A DNA stretch of 64,000 nucleotides from Erythrobasidium yunnanense (lineage: Eukaryota; Basidiomycota; Cystobasidiomycetes; Erythrobasidiales; Erythrobasidiaceae). The stretch covers positions 744,001 to 808,000 of the forward strand of contig BCJC01000009.1 in assembly GCA_001600175.1 (NCBI GenBank), given 5' to 3'. The notes under the pieces were generated by a model. That model was not told the DNA's origin. It did not search any database and saw only the letters and a program-made list of their open reading frames with translations. Within the stretch, counting starts at the first letter, position 1; the number at the start of each line of letters is the position of its first letter. Positions 34,501 through 46,580 of the stretch are shown here, one piece after another. The translations under genes were made by a program, and so were the position numbers.

Positions 34501-35793
34501 GGCTGTCCAAAAGGAGAATAAGGCGAAGAGTAGTTGGTCCAAGGTATGATGGAAAGAAGTGGTTGGTCGTAGTATGGCATGCCGATCATGCTGAGAGGAG
34601 TCTCGGAGCTCCAATCGACTCTCTTCAGTGGTTCGGGCGGTTCAGGCACATCTATGCTATCGGAGAATCGGGAGAAGCGAGGCTCGATGCCTTGCTCCGC
34701 CGTTGACCATATATGAAGTATGCTATCGGCATCCATGAACGCCATTGCTTCACCCGTAGAAGCCATCGCCATGGTAGTCAGGTACGATTCCGTTTCTACT
34801 GAGAAAAATTGTACTGCAGCCGGATTTGTGACATCCGTGACTTGACCTTGTCCTTGGGCAGATACAACGGCTACCATGGACGAGTTGCGAGGATGCGGGC
34901 GCACGAAAGCTGGTAGGGAAGGAAAGGAGATGGGAGGAAGAGGTCGCATCGCCCGCACATCGTACATCTTGACAAGAGGATCGATGACAGGTACGCCGTG
35001 TCTGGTTGCACAGTTAGCCCAAGTAAGGCTGACACAAAGCGATTCACACCTTATGGCATAGCCAAAGCTATACAGATATGTCCCGTCAGCCTCAAGGCCA
35101 GAGAGACCATTCATATGAGCGTTTATCGTTTGCTCTAGTCGCAAAGACCGAGGGTCACGCAAGACTATCTGCCCATCCGCATGGCCGCAACATAAGAGGT
35201 TGGACCGTCGCATGAACAATATCGGGGAAGGACTGGGCATCTACCAAACAGAAAATAGTGAGTATAGAGAAACAAGGGTATAGGAAGTTGCGCAAACCTT
35301 TCGCAGGATTGTACCTGTGCTTGCATTGATGAGATGCAGATCAGGCTGTATCCCGCCTAGCGGGTTCATCCCGCCCGCGACAACTTCTGAAGCGGCTGCA
35401 TTAGAGAAACAGGCGCTCGTAAAGTTGCCAGACTCGCTATGTTCAGGAAAGATCGTCATAGACGGATCAGCCGGTTTCCGACCTGACGCCTTTCAGGTTT
35501 CTGCGAGTGATTTGTACTGACTGTACGTTCCAAAGAGCTAACCCTCTGCGGTTTGCGAGCTTGACGGATCCGCCCACGGAGAGAACGCCTCTATCGTCTG
35601 CGATCACTTCTCTTGTCGGGCCCGGGACATGGCCTCTGTAGGAAGTGTATCTAGCAAGATTATAGTGCTTCTGGGTAAAGTGCGATTGAACATAGCCGGT
35701 CAAGCTGCCAGACCAGAGGAGCTCGGCATGGGTATCGAAAGCCAGGCATTGCGAGTGAGGAAAGTATGCCTTTGAGTACTCGGACCAGGACAT
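31577..35793 (-). CDS. PAN2: PAN2, catalytic subunit of the PAN2-PAN3 deadenylase
   Basis: The start [15 protein letters not shown] at 35793 opens a WD40-type N-terminal region ([32 protein letters not shown]) down to about 34300. A USP-like pseudo-protease region follows ([20 protein letters not shown] at about 34050; [14 protein letters not shown] near 33300), where the catalytic Cys of active proteases is absent, as in PAN2. The RNase D-fold exonuclease has its acidic residues: [33 protein letters not shown] and [11 protein letters not shown]. After the last splice the protein ends [11 protein letters not shown] with a Pro/Met tail and a TGA at 31577-31579. PAN2 trims poly(A) tails in the cytoplasm with PAN3. 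Many short introns interrupt the gene; I followed the frame through the exonuclease exons but did not fix every edge in the middle. Confidence 0.9.
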
Positions 35794-35933
35794 GATTGGA
35801 AGCTGTCTCGTTTTCAGTAGCTGCGAATCATGACCAGAAGATTGCGCGCGTTTGCGAACCGCAAGCGAGTATGTTTGAGAGCAACCACCACCAGCTCTTT
35901 GCTTTCGACCTTTCTGGCCTTTGCTGGCCAGCT
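35794..35933. promoter_or_regulatory. PAN2 / HDA1 bidirectional promoter region
   Basis: Only 140 bp separate the PAN2 ATG (35793) and the HDA1 ATG used here (35934); an alternative in-frame HDA1 ATG at 35871 leaves 77 bp. Both promoters must sit in this interval or inside the first exons. Confidence 0.55.
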
Positions 35934-38900
35934 ATGGACGCCAACGCGGTCGCAGGACCGTCAAGAATCCCTTATACCAGTATTGACACGGTGCAGACTC
36001 AGGATGCCATCACTGTTACGGCAAAGCAAGTCTTTCCTATCGCAAGAGACGGCCCCGTCAATGGCAGCGAGAACGCGCAACGTAGCTCGTATATCAATGG
36101 AAACAACGACGAAGATGCTCGCAATCGGTCTGCCACGATGGATAATCCCCAACATCGCGCGAGGAGTGTCTATAATGTCAACCATCCGGCTCTGAAGAGG
36201 TTTAGAACCGGCAAGCGCGCCCATCATGATGTCGCAATCGTTCCATCTATTCTAATGCATGCCCTACGCGTGTTCAGGCTACTGCTACGACTTTCAGATG
36301 ACCCTCCACACGTACCGACCAGATCCAGAGGACGAAAACGATACACATCCCGAAGTGCCCGAGCGGATAGTGCGAACGTTTCAGAGACTTGCAGGCATGT
36401 TGGTGCAGCTACAATGCGTGGGCATCGAGCTGATGCTGTTTGCTCGACAGAGGCTGAAGGAGGGAGATATCTAGCTAGAATGCAGAAAGTAGCAATCAGA
36501 GAAGCATCAAAGGCTGAAGCTATGCTGGTGCATACTGAAGAGCTATGGGACCGAGTTGAAGCATTTGCAGGTGCGCTCCGGACCACCGCGGGCTTACTAG
36601 CAGGAGGTTGAACACCCTCGACAGTCCAAATACCAGAATTCTATGCGGCCAACAAGAATCTTTTCTCATTCCTTTCCTTATACGTGAACGAGTATTCACC
36701 CCTATGCGCACGGTTAGCGCTTGGAGGCGTTATCGAAACATGTCGAGCGGTCGCAGAGGATCGAATACAGAATGCTTTTGCTATTGTGCGGTACGGCTGA
36801 TTATCTTGTTGGAAGAGACTGCTCTGCTGACCCTGTATAACCATCTCTAGTCCACCAGGACACCACGCGGAGCCAGATCAGGAGATGGGCTTTTGTTTCT
36901 TTGTAAGATCACCTTGCCGTCCTCCAGAAATATACGCAACTGAAGCTTAAGTACATCAGAACAACGCGGCAGTAGCGGCGGAGTGGCTAAAATATTACTA
37001 TCCTGAAACGATCAAGAAAGTCTTGATACTGGACTGGTGCATATGATCGCTTAGAACCGCAGCAAAACACATACTAACGTTATTTGAACACAGGGACGTA
37101 CATCATGGTAGACTTTGGAAACATCGCATGCTTTTGACTAATGAAGCTGAAATTCCACTTCCGTCTGATAGGCAACGGGACGCAGAAGCACTTTTGGACA
37201 GATCCTAGTGTGCTCTATATATCCATACATCTGCATGAAGGAGGATCATTCTATCCGGGCGGTCCGTACGGTTCAGCTGAAATGTCTGGTCAAGGACCAG
37301 GTCGCGGGACGTAGGTGCTACCATCTTAGATACAGATGTTGGCTGATATATGCTCATTTAAAGCTCTGTCAATATCCCTTGGGAAGACGATGGGATGGGC
37401 GATGCAGACTATCTGTACGCCTTTCAAAGAATCGTCATGCCTATAGCATACGAGTTCGCACCCGATTTCGTGATAGGTGCGATCATGTCGGAATCTCTTT
37501 TGTCCGTCAAAGGCTGATTACGCTTTACACATACAGTCTCGGCTGGTTTTGACGCTGCTCGAGGGGACACGCTTGGACGATGCGATGTTACTCCAGCTGG
37601 CTACGCCCACATGACACATATGCTATCCGCTCTAGCGGGAGGGAAGATGGTTGTAGCACTTGAAGTAGGCTAAATTGCATGATCCGCTGTGTGTCGCGCT
37701 AATCACGCTCGTACAGGGTGGTTACAACGTCGACTCCGTCGCCAATTCGGCTCTTGAGTGCATCAAAGTGCTCCTTGGGGAGACTCCGCCTACACTGGAG
37801 AGTATGACGGCTTCCGCTTCTGCAACGATGACTACACACGTAGTCGCAGCGCAGCAGAGCAAATATTGGAAGAGTATCCGACCCACGATGCCTGATCGGT
37901 TAGGTAAGGCAGAGTGCATTGAGTTTCGTGCGCCGAGCTGATATTTTCACCAGACCTCTCGGAAATCGGGGATGTTACACCACTGAGCGGTAAGTAGACT
38001 AATCTGATCACCTCTAAAGCTATCTGACTGAGATAAATGTTGCAGAGGTACTCAAGGCGCATCGCACACACCACTTATATCATACCCACAAGCTTTACAA
38101 TGTGCCCATATCGAACCCGGTGCTAGAAGACCTGTTCAAAGATCAAATGCTCATCACGTCGGTTTCCTAATCACAGCACCGATCGTATACTGACTTTGTC
38201 CCGCCAGCGACAACGTTTTCACGACTGATACGATAGTAGTGCTCGCTCACGATATGTAAGCCGAATCATCCTGCATTGACACCGCAAGGCTAATTGAGAA
38301 ATATGAAGTGGTCATATCTATGCCGAAATCAATCCCATATCATCAGACGTCAATCTCGAGAACTCTTTCCTCGTCAGTGCCTTTCTTTTTTGTGCTATTC
38401 TCCGGCTAAGGCAGGTATACAGCTGGACGTCTCAAGTCGCATTGTGGAGTGGACACTTGGCAAGGAGTATGCTCTCGTGGACGTCAACCTGCTGCCTCAC
38501 AGCGACAGGGTTATAGGCGTGAGCAACTTCGTATCTCCTGCTGCGTGCCTTGCTGAGATTGCCCTGCAAAAGCGCGACCGCATAGAACTGGCCAAGCAAG
38601 AATTTAGATTCCTCGAATATGTTTGGGTCAATGTGATCAAGTGAGCAGGCCATCGAAATAGCTCGTCTTAGATTGTCAAGGCTTACAGAATCTCTAGGCT
38701 TGCACTCAATGCGCAAAATGTGGTCTTCATCGGACACAGCTTGGGCTGTAATGCCATCGTAAACTTGATCAATACTTATGGTGCGCACCAGCTACATCTG
38801 GCGTCCTCTACTTTTCGAAGCTGAGCCGCTGCCAATACAGGGACCGCTATGCTTGACAGTGACTTGGTCAAATCGGTCGTCCTTCTACATGGAAGCAATC

Positions 38901-39280
38901 CTCCTATGCGCTTGGCTACCAAAACGCAACTTCCAGGGTTACGAGACTGGTTCCATGGACGGTCGCTCGCTATCTTCCCTGCGGTTCACGTCGCCGAATT
39001 GGATGAAGTAACGCAGGGCAAACGATACGGCAATGGTGCGTAGCAGGCCAACGAGCGCTCGCTCAGCCTTGGCGATGCTAAATGACTCTCATTGCTGTTA
39101 GTCAAAATCTCGCACGATCCCAGACCAACGCACGTCTTGCACAACCATTGGCAAGATGTACAGGATCACATCCAGCGCTGTTTGACGCCACTGCCAATCA
39201 ACGGAAGCGGCAACGGGACCATCATCCGAACAGCAGTAAATGCTCCCAGCACATTAGATCAGTCGATGCGCCTAGATTAG
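35934..39280 (+). CDS. HDA1: class II histone deacetylase HDA1 (Clr3-type) with Arb2 domain
   Basis: The protein begins with a Ser/Asn-rich region, then the deacetylase: [50 protein letters not shown], the active-site loops [20 protein letters not shown] and [31 protein letters not shown] and [13 protein letters not shown]. The zinc ligands and His pair are intact. From about 38000 an Arb2 (alpha/beta hydrolase-like) domain follows, with [32 protein letters not shown] and a tail ending at 39280. HDA1 proteins deacetylate H3 and H2B tails for repression and heterochromatin. More than ten short introns are needed. The first junction (near 36165-36280) and the start (35871 or 35934) are unresolved. 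The gene converges on the SEC7-domain gene, with about 130 bp between stops. Confidence 0.9.
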
Positions 39281-39411
39281 CGCACGAGGAAGCCGGGTTT
39301 TGTCTTCGGTCCTGATGATGTATGCAGGATGCCTTGCATCTTGTGATCTGTCCGTCTAGTAATTGTTGCAACAACAGAACTTCCCACTATCCACTACTTA
39401 TCAATCAAAAA

Positions 39412-42400
39412 TCAAAGGCCTCGAAAACGCCCTGTGCCTCTCGCCTGCGGCGGTGTCGTTTGTGACATTACCGTCTCGGGCAGGACAGGCTTTCTAGGCA
39501 TAGCATCGACTCCCAATCCTGCGCTGACGAAGCCCAGGACGAGCGGCATGAGCGAGTTTTGCTGAACGATATGCACAATTTCGGTACCAGCCTTGGCATG
39601 GGCAGTGTGCACATCGTCGCGACTTCCTCTGCGAGCCATACTTGCTGCAGTAGTGGCGTGCAGGCTGGATGCCCCTGGAAGCGTTGTATGTGCTGAAGGC
39701 CGCCTCTCACCAAGATCGACCTCAGCCTTGCCTGCACCATGTGAGTAGGTTTTAGAGAAGGAGTTGGATCTTTGGAGCCCGCCAGCTGTCCGCACACCGC
39801 CACGCGAGTTCGGAGGGCTTTGCAGTCTTCCGCTCTGGACATTGCTCAGAAGCGGCTTGTTGACTAGTACTGGCGCCACTTCTTCTGGCGCAATGAGCGC
39901 ATCTCGCAAGACCTGAAGGGATACAGCTTCCGTGACTTTTGCTGCTCTTGGCGTAGATGCCTGCTGCACCGGCGAGTTCTCGATACACTGCCGCAGCGTG
40001 TCTATCCAATTGAATTTGGCTTCTGCCGCAGAGAGACTGAACAGGTACTTTCTCTTCACGTTGAGGTGATTGACGAAGGCGATCTGGAACGTGTGTGACA
40101 TGAACGCCCTCTCGACCGAGAAAGTCTTGTTGATTGGAAGATTCCGATAAAAGTGAGCATTGCTGCCGAGCTTGACGAAAAGGACAGCTCTACTGCCTAG
40201 CGCAGTAGGCGTGATGCGGAAGGTAGCTGTTCGACTACGTGCAAAAGTCAGAACCGTAGGTTCGAAGCGCATGTCTTGACCAACTAAGCGGATGGAGAAT
40301 TTAGGATCGGGTTTGGGTATAGTGATAGAGATGTTTTCGGAAGGAACTCTGTAGGTGAGCCGGCTGGGAAGCTTGGCAGGATGGAAGATGGTCTCGAGCT
40401 CTGGAGATACGCTAGCGATGGAGTTGTCTGCAGCCTGTTGTAGCCGATTCTTGCGGATGGCCAGATAGATGCGTGTCAGATTCTCGTCTGGCAGAGCACC
40501 GTGAGGATCTTTCAGTCTGAAAGCAGCTATGAAATCCCCAACCGTGATGGCATGGTTGGGAAAGCTGAAGAGGTTACCAGCAGCAGCGGTTTCGTCGTCT
40601 ATCCCAGAGTGAAGAGCGTCGTTGAGCTCCATCATTGATATGACAAGCTTGGTGGCATAGACACTGTCGTTGGACATGCCTGTGCCAGGATTACTGAGCA
40701 ACCATTGACTTGCAAAGACGCTGAGCAGGTACTCTGCTGCGGCATAATCGTTTGGAAGGCGCAACGAGCCCAGAAAGACTCGAAGAGCGTCCTCGATGCG
40801 AATGCCGGCCAGCCGAAATCGCTCGCAATATGCTTTCATAACATGCTTCTGCTCCCTGCTAGAAAGATAGGCACCTAGCTGCGAGCGATTGAGCTCTGGA
40901 TTCCGGAAGAGTAGGTTGGCGATGGTTGCTGCATCGTTGGAGAGACCAGCTTTGGCAATGAGTGCGGCGATTGCTTTGCGCGGATCGTTTGCAAACCTGA
41001 CTATGAGTGTCAGCGCAGTCCATTTCGTACCCGGCAGAAGTAGCCTACCGATCGACGAATGTGAGCAGCAAGGGATGCTTCCGCTTGTTGACCGAATCTT
41101 CCGTACTTTCAGCAGCTTGAGCGGTAAGCTTGAGCTTCGGTAACTCGACGATGCTTTTGACCAAGAATTTGGTGTCCAAATGTGGAATAATAGGCTCCCC
41201 GTTCACATCGTCCTCAACCAAGGGCTTTGCGATCACGAGGAGGTCATTAAAGAGATAGAGATACCTGTCTTTGACGGTGTTGGCGTTGACTACTTGCAGC
41301 ACGGGCGAGTGAAGCAGCAGCTGACGTGGGGGCGTATCCAGCTTGATAGGGCTTTTCGGCTGTGCATAGCCAGAAAGTAAATGGCTCAAGCGCTGCATCA
41401 CCTTCTCTTTCGCCTCATTCTTGGGTGGCTCTCTATCCGGGAGAAGAGCCAGTTCGTGATGAGAATCGATCGAAGATGCTGAGGATCTGCGCTGAGCCCA
41501 GGGATCTGGTCCGCTCCCTATCGGCTGATACTCTTCTTGGAGGTCCCGAAGTTCGGCTATCGCACTCGCGGAATCGTGCACGTTCCCCATTACAAGCTCA
41601 GAATCGGATCGTCCAGCTGTGTCCATTCGAGAGTGATATGCACCGCTAGCGGTGGGAGCTGTCGATGAGGGCGCCAGCTCGTGCGGAATTGGTAGAACAG
41701 GCTCGTGGGTTGCATGAAACTGATGCAGAGCAGATGCGGAGGTTTGTGGCTGCATTAGAGCAGCAGATGGGGCAGAGAGGTTGTCTTGTTGTGCCTGCGA
41801 ATCGAACATGTGCAGCGGATTAGCCGGTCGGCTGCAAGGGGGAGATCAGCTAATGCCACCAATTCAAGGTCGAGACTCACCCAGACCGTCCATTAGGATT
41901 ATCCTTGTGAGATTCTGCAGCCTGCATGGCTTCCAGCTGGTGAATCATAGTTTCCATTCTACTGTCTAGTCTTTCACCAGACTTTAGCGAATTGTTCCTC
42001 TGTCACGAAATTCGGTCAGGCTGGGCAGCTCGAACATGAATATTATGAATGGCGTACTGAATGAGTGGACTGACTAGTCAGCTGCGGCGTTGGGAAGCGG
42101 TACGCAGCACTGGGTGTTGGCTGCACGGGTCTCTCTGACCGCAAGGGTAGCGTTGACTGATTGAAAGAGAAGTGATCGGTAGAGCCGTCGACATCGGCCA
42201 ATTCTTCCGGTACATCATACTTGTCCGATGTGACTGTAGAATTGTGTAAATGCCGAGAAGCTTGGGATCCAGCAACTGATACTGGAAAGCTATCAGTCGA
42301 CGGATTGCCTTGGTGCCCATGTTGGCGTAGGAACGAGAATGGAGTCGGATATAGTGCCCTATTAGCCTGTAGACTATCTGCCATAGTTCTGCCGGGGTGC

Positions 42401-44133
42401 TCGGTCCAATGACTCGAGATGTCCTGTTGGGGTGGACTGGTGGCTTGGTGTCGTAGGGTTCCTGCTATTGGCGAAGTGTTCGATGCGGGAGACAGGGTGT
42501 CTGGAGTTTCGGGCAGAGCATCGTCGTTCCGTCTCGAAGGCTCTATGTCATCTGCAACATGCTCAGGAACAGCAACTTTGGCGTTCGAAGCAGTGATTGC
42601 CGCTGCGGCCGCGAATAGATTTTGGTGCTGAGTAGCTTGGGAGCTGCCAGGTAACATCTTGGCATCGAGTGGACTATCCGGAGGCGATTGAAAGATGTTC
42701 TCCTGCACTTGGTTGTGCTTGTCCGGTACGGGAGGAGGAGGAGGAGATTGAACTGTCGAGGCGGTCATTGGGTAACGGCCTTGTTGAGCGAAGTCAGGCG
42801 ATATGCCACTCTCACTTCGACTCAGGGTATTGCTGTATTCGTATTCTAGGTCGAAATTGTCTTCCCCTTGCGAGCCAGCAAAGTGCGAATCGCGATCTTG
42901 CTGTATAGTATGCCTGTACGGCTGGCTGCTTGTAGAAGCTGGCGAATACAGGTTCTCGTGGGTTGGTAAGCTAGGCTTACGAGAAAGGCCTTGACGTGAA
43001 GGTGAACGACCATCTTCTGGCGTGGGTGGCACCGGAATATGCGCGTACAGACTTTTATCTGGTGTTGCGACATTGGCCGCTGCAGTGATGTAAGTTGGCT
43101 GCGAATTATCGATGGCTTGCGTTAATGTACTGAAGCCCGGATCGGCGACTTGATCTGTTTTCTGAGCTAAAGCTGCTTTGCGTGCTTCCGCTTTCGCCAA
43201 CATCTCCGCTAGAGAGGGCCGCCTCTGCAGACTGGTGCCTGAAGTAGAGGATGGTGAAGATGAGCCTGATGCCTCTTGGTCTTTCGATGCTGCCGGCACA
43301 CCCGCTGCCAACCTTCCTCTGGAGAGCTTTCTTATCAGGTTCGATCTGGCTTCTTGGCGCTCCTCTGTCCGCTTCTGATCATGGTCTCCTTCAGTACCAT
43401 TCTCATTGCTGTCGAAAGCCGTCTCGTCCTCTGTGCGGCCCTCCGTATCCCTCATGCTTTGGCTACGCGACATTGGCGATGTATAGCCCGACAGGGCGTG
43501 ATTTTCGTGACTCCCACCACTTGATGAAGGCTGGCGCGAAAGCATATGTCCGCCCGAGGACGCTGAACTGGCAGCGCGCTGTAAATAGGTTGCTGAATCT
43601 GGCGTAAAGCCTGGCGGGGGCGACTTCATAGCGAGACGTTGCTCATGTCTTGCTTGAAGCTCGGCTAATGATGGCAGAGGCCCAGAAGGCAGAGGTGTCT
43701 TCGGTGATGTGTACTCGGGCGGTCTGCATAGGGAAAATCAGAGGTAAGTCGCAAGGCGGTGATTGCGATGAGTCAGCGCGTGGACAGCAGTGCAAAGGAC
43801 ATAGAGTCGTAAGACTTACGCTACAATCTTTTCTCCCGTCAATTTGGCCATTGCAATTCGCCTAGCCGCATCACTTGCACTACGCTCAAGTCCCATTCTA
43901 GCGACTCGCGGGCTGGCGCCTGATGCTGTACTGTTGCTCCTTGAAATTGCTCCACCTTGTTTGCCATCCCTTAGCGATGCTGCCCTGCGCAGCTGATCCA
44001 CCGCAAGCTTTCTCGGCGTGGTCGGACGCGTATTGGGCCGCTCCAACCCGCTCGTCTGCTGCATATCGCTATCATTGTCGTTATAATCGTTCGCGGATGC
44101 GCCCTGCGCGCCTGGAGAGTCGTAGTCGTTCAT
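39412..44133 (-). CDS. SEC7-domain protein (SYT1/Sec74-like ARF exchange factor), altered catalytic loop
   Basis: Five exons (43820-44133, 42058-43723, 41881-41999, 41049-41831, 39412-40996) total 4467 nt and 1488 residues. The first 700 residues are disordered and Ser/Pro-rich with an Arg/Ala island (LAEMLAKAEARKAALAQK). A PH-like segment precedes the SEC7 fold (VKDRYLYLFNDLLVIAKPL). SEC7 itself is seen in FANDPRKAIAALIAKAGL, YCERFRLAGIRIEDALRVFL and VYATKLVISMMELNDALHSG. A second PH domain follows (FEPTVLTFARSRTATFRITP...KYLFSLSAAEAKFNWIDTL). SEC7 domains normally catalyse GDP/GTP exchange on ARF at Golgi or endosome membranes. Here the invariant RLPGE loop reads RLPNDY, so Asp replaces the glutamic finger and the Gly is lost; LNTDLHN reads LNDALHS. 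The family is clear, but its activity as an exchange factor is doubtful. Confidence 0.85.
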
Positions 44134-44636
44134 ATCGTAAGGTCGGATCTAAAGCGCCATTCGAACGAGAGTCATAGGCAGGATACAGCGTAGAGTGACT
44201 GATAGTACTGTGTTGATGATGCTGTGGGTCCTTCGCTGGTCTTGTGCTTGCCAGAATCAACTCGGATTGCCAAACCGCAGTCGCCAAGTATGCTTGCTTG
44301 CTTGCTCGCTAGCTCGCGAAGCGCAACGCGCTATGTTCTTGTACTATGTGGTGTAATGCAGCGTTGTCGGGATATGGTCAGATTAGCAGAGCATCGTGCG
44401 AAGATAGAACGCAGTGCAATGGAATTCAAAGAAGCCAAGCCTCGACCAATCTCGCATAGAAATGTAGAAGCATTAGCTTATATGCTGAGCTCTAAGACCA
44501 TGTGTATCTACATTGAAGATTGAAATGATAATAAAGCACCGGTTTCTAGTCCGATCTAGTAAGACAGATGATCTATGATAGTCAATACAGCTATGTATGC
44601 CTAAAGTGTCCATGAGCACGCGGCTTTGTTCATATG
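44134..44636. other. intergenic, upstream of the SEC7-domain gene
   Basis: About 500 bp with a GCTTGCTTGCTTGCT simple repeat at 44291-44305. A 99-codon plus frame (44224-44523) lacks any domain. Confidence 0.45.
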
Positions 44637-46580
44637 CTACACTGCTTGTTGAAGAGCTGATCTATTAACACGTAGTTTAGAATAATGCTCGGAAAACCTC
44701 CAAAGGCTTGATCCAACCTGGGTGAAGCCGACACGGTGACCAGTCGTGTCGGAAGATGCTGGAAGGTTACGGTCCCAAGTCGTCACCTGAAAGCTGCAGA
44801 CAGGAAGAGCCGAGATCAGTCATTGCAGGCAACACAAAGGAGGACGATGTCGTGCTTACCTAGGCCCCATTCTCCAGGATAAGCAGCATCTACAGATTCA
44901 GGAGTGTACAGTCCACGCATGTTCGCGCCCGTAACGGTACCGTATCGTCGCTTTGATTGCAACATTGGGCCTGCCGGATTACGTCTGGGTGGGCCAGGCA
45001 CTGCACCAGGTCTGTAGGAGCCTTGACCCTGCAAAGCTGGCGCCGAAAGATCACTGTGACTACTCCTTCGATTCAAAGGTCTGCTTCCAGATTCCGAAAA
45101 GAGTGGAAGCGGAGTAGACAGTGGTGGAGGATATGCTGCACGATGCTGATGCGAGTCTAGCCTGGTGCTATGACTACTTTGCGGGTATGAAGCAGAATGA
45201 GAGGCTGAGTTGATGTTTCCAAAGAGGTCAGGGCTGTTGTAAGTCGAAGTTGGAGCACTGAAGTTTGAAAATGGAGAGACTGTTGAGGTAGGAAGCGGTT
45301 GACTGGGTGCACGGTGCGCTCCGAGCTCCCGAGTACTACGCTGCCGAGTTATTGCAGATCTGGATCGCGTCGCTGTAGGCAGACCACCGAAGGTGGAGTT
45401 GGACCCGCCTGGCAGCGTGAGTACCGTAGGGTCGACGAATCCGCCAGAAGAATAAGAAGATGTCTGTTGTGTCGCAAAGGAAGATAGGGAGGACGATGAC
45501 GAGGATGAAGACGAATTTGCTGGCAGGCGGAAAGCTGAAGGCGAAAGCGACATCCCAGCGCGAGCACCATTCGAGCCAGGACGTGGGGAGGCGATTCTCT
45601 GTGTCGATGACTGGGTCTTTTGGAGACGATCATCGTATGGCCCGAAAAGCATGCGGTACGTATCTGACTCCAAGATGGAGTCCGACCGTGAGGAGAGTAG
45701 CGCCGGGGATTGCTGCGTTAGTGCGTAAGAGTAATTCTCATACTGCTGCATGCCTGTGCCTCTGGCTCCAGATGCAGAACTAACGCTTGGTCGGCGATCC
45801 AGCGGCCATGATGGAGGGGACAAAGAAGGATCAGACTCTGGGAAGAGCAGTCTTCCTGTATTATGACTACTGAATCCGTTGAGAGCTGCGCTCTCATTCG
45901 ACGATACCATGGGAATATCGCTGTCGCCAATCATAAAAGATGGATGGGCCAAATCTTCGTATTGATTTGGATCGTAAGGGCTGAAGCCCTCTATGCTTAA
46001 GCCAGGTGACGTGGAGTACTGACTGTTGTTGCTTCCACGTCGTGACGAACTCCAGGCACTATTGGCAGTTCGAGGTCGCAGGAATGCGTCGTCTGCGCTA
46101 TCCTCCATAAAGAGGTCGGAGGCGAATATGTACTGAATCTTGACGAACTTGTTTGGGTAGAAAGGGCCTGAAACAGCCGCGCCAAAGCGGGAGATCGGCG
46201 TTACCGAGACTGTCGGTGTACGTTGTTAGGGATTATGATAGACGAGATGCAGATAACTTACGTATATCTCAGCAACCCGTGATGTCCTAGGACCGGTGGG
46301 ATTCTTGCTTACACGCGTGCCTCTTACTGCGCTATATATCTGCAACCGAGTCTCAGAAGAGAGGAGAGGAAGCGGAGGAAGTCCCAGGGGAGCTCGGGCG
46401 TAACCGCAAACTGGACGACGGTTCGTTCAGTCTGAACAAAAGGAAGCCTGTGCTGCAGATTGATGTATGTAGAAGAAGCGTTTGAGCCCAGACTGTCAAA
46501 ACAGACTCGAACAGCGAGGAAAATAGACGTCTTCTGCCGCCGTGGACGTTCCCACACTTGCTATGTATGTAAGTCCTTAT
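44637..46580 (-). CDS. unrecognised Ser-rich protein, 5' end unresolved
   Basis: The bulk is one exon, about 44870-46165, encoding a Ser/Pro/Asn/Thr-rich protein (internal ATG at 46108, MEDSADDAFLRPRTANSAWS) with polySer and YENYSYALTQQSP-type stretches. It reads GEWGL near the donor at 44861; a following exon would extend it to the stop at 44637-44639, otherwise it stops at 44816. Upstream, in-phase pieces are open and carry good splice sites: an exon ending RLGCRYIAQ (about 46331-46568), one reading TSRVAEIY, a possible 5-nt exon (TCTCG) and then PFYPNKFVKIQYIFASDLF joined to MEDSADD. The N-terminal part looks folded (ERTVVQFAVTPELPWDFL) while the rest is disordered. No family is recognised and no ATG for the true start was found. 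Confidence 0.5.
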
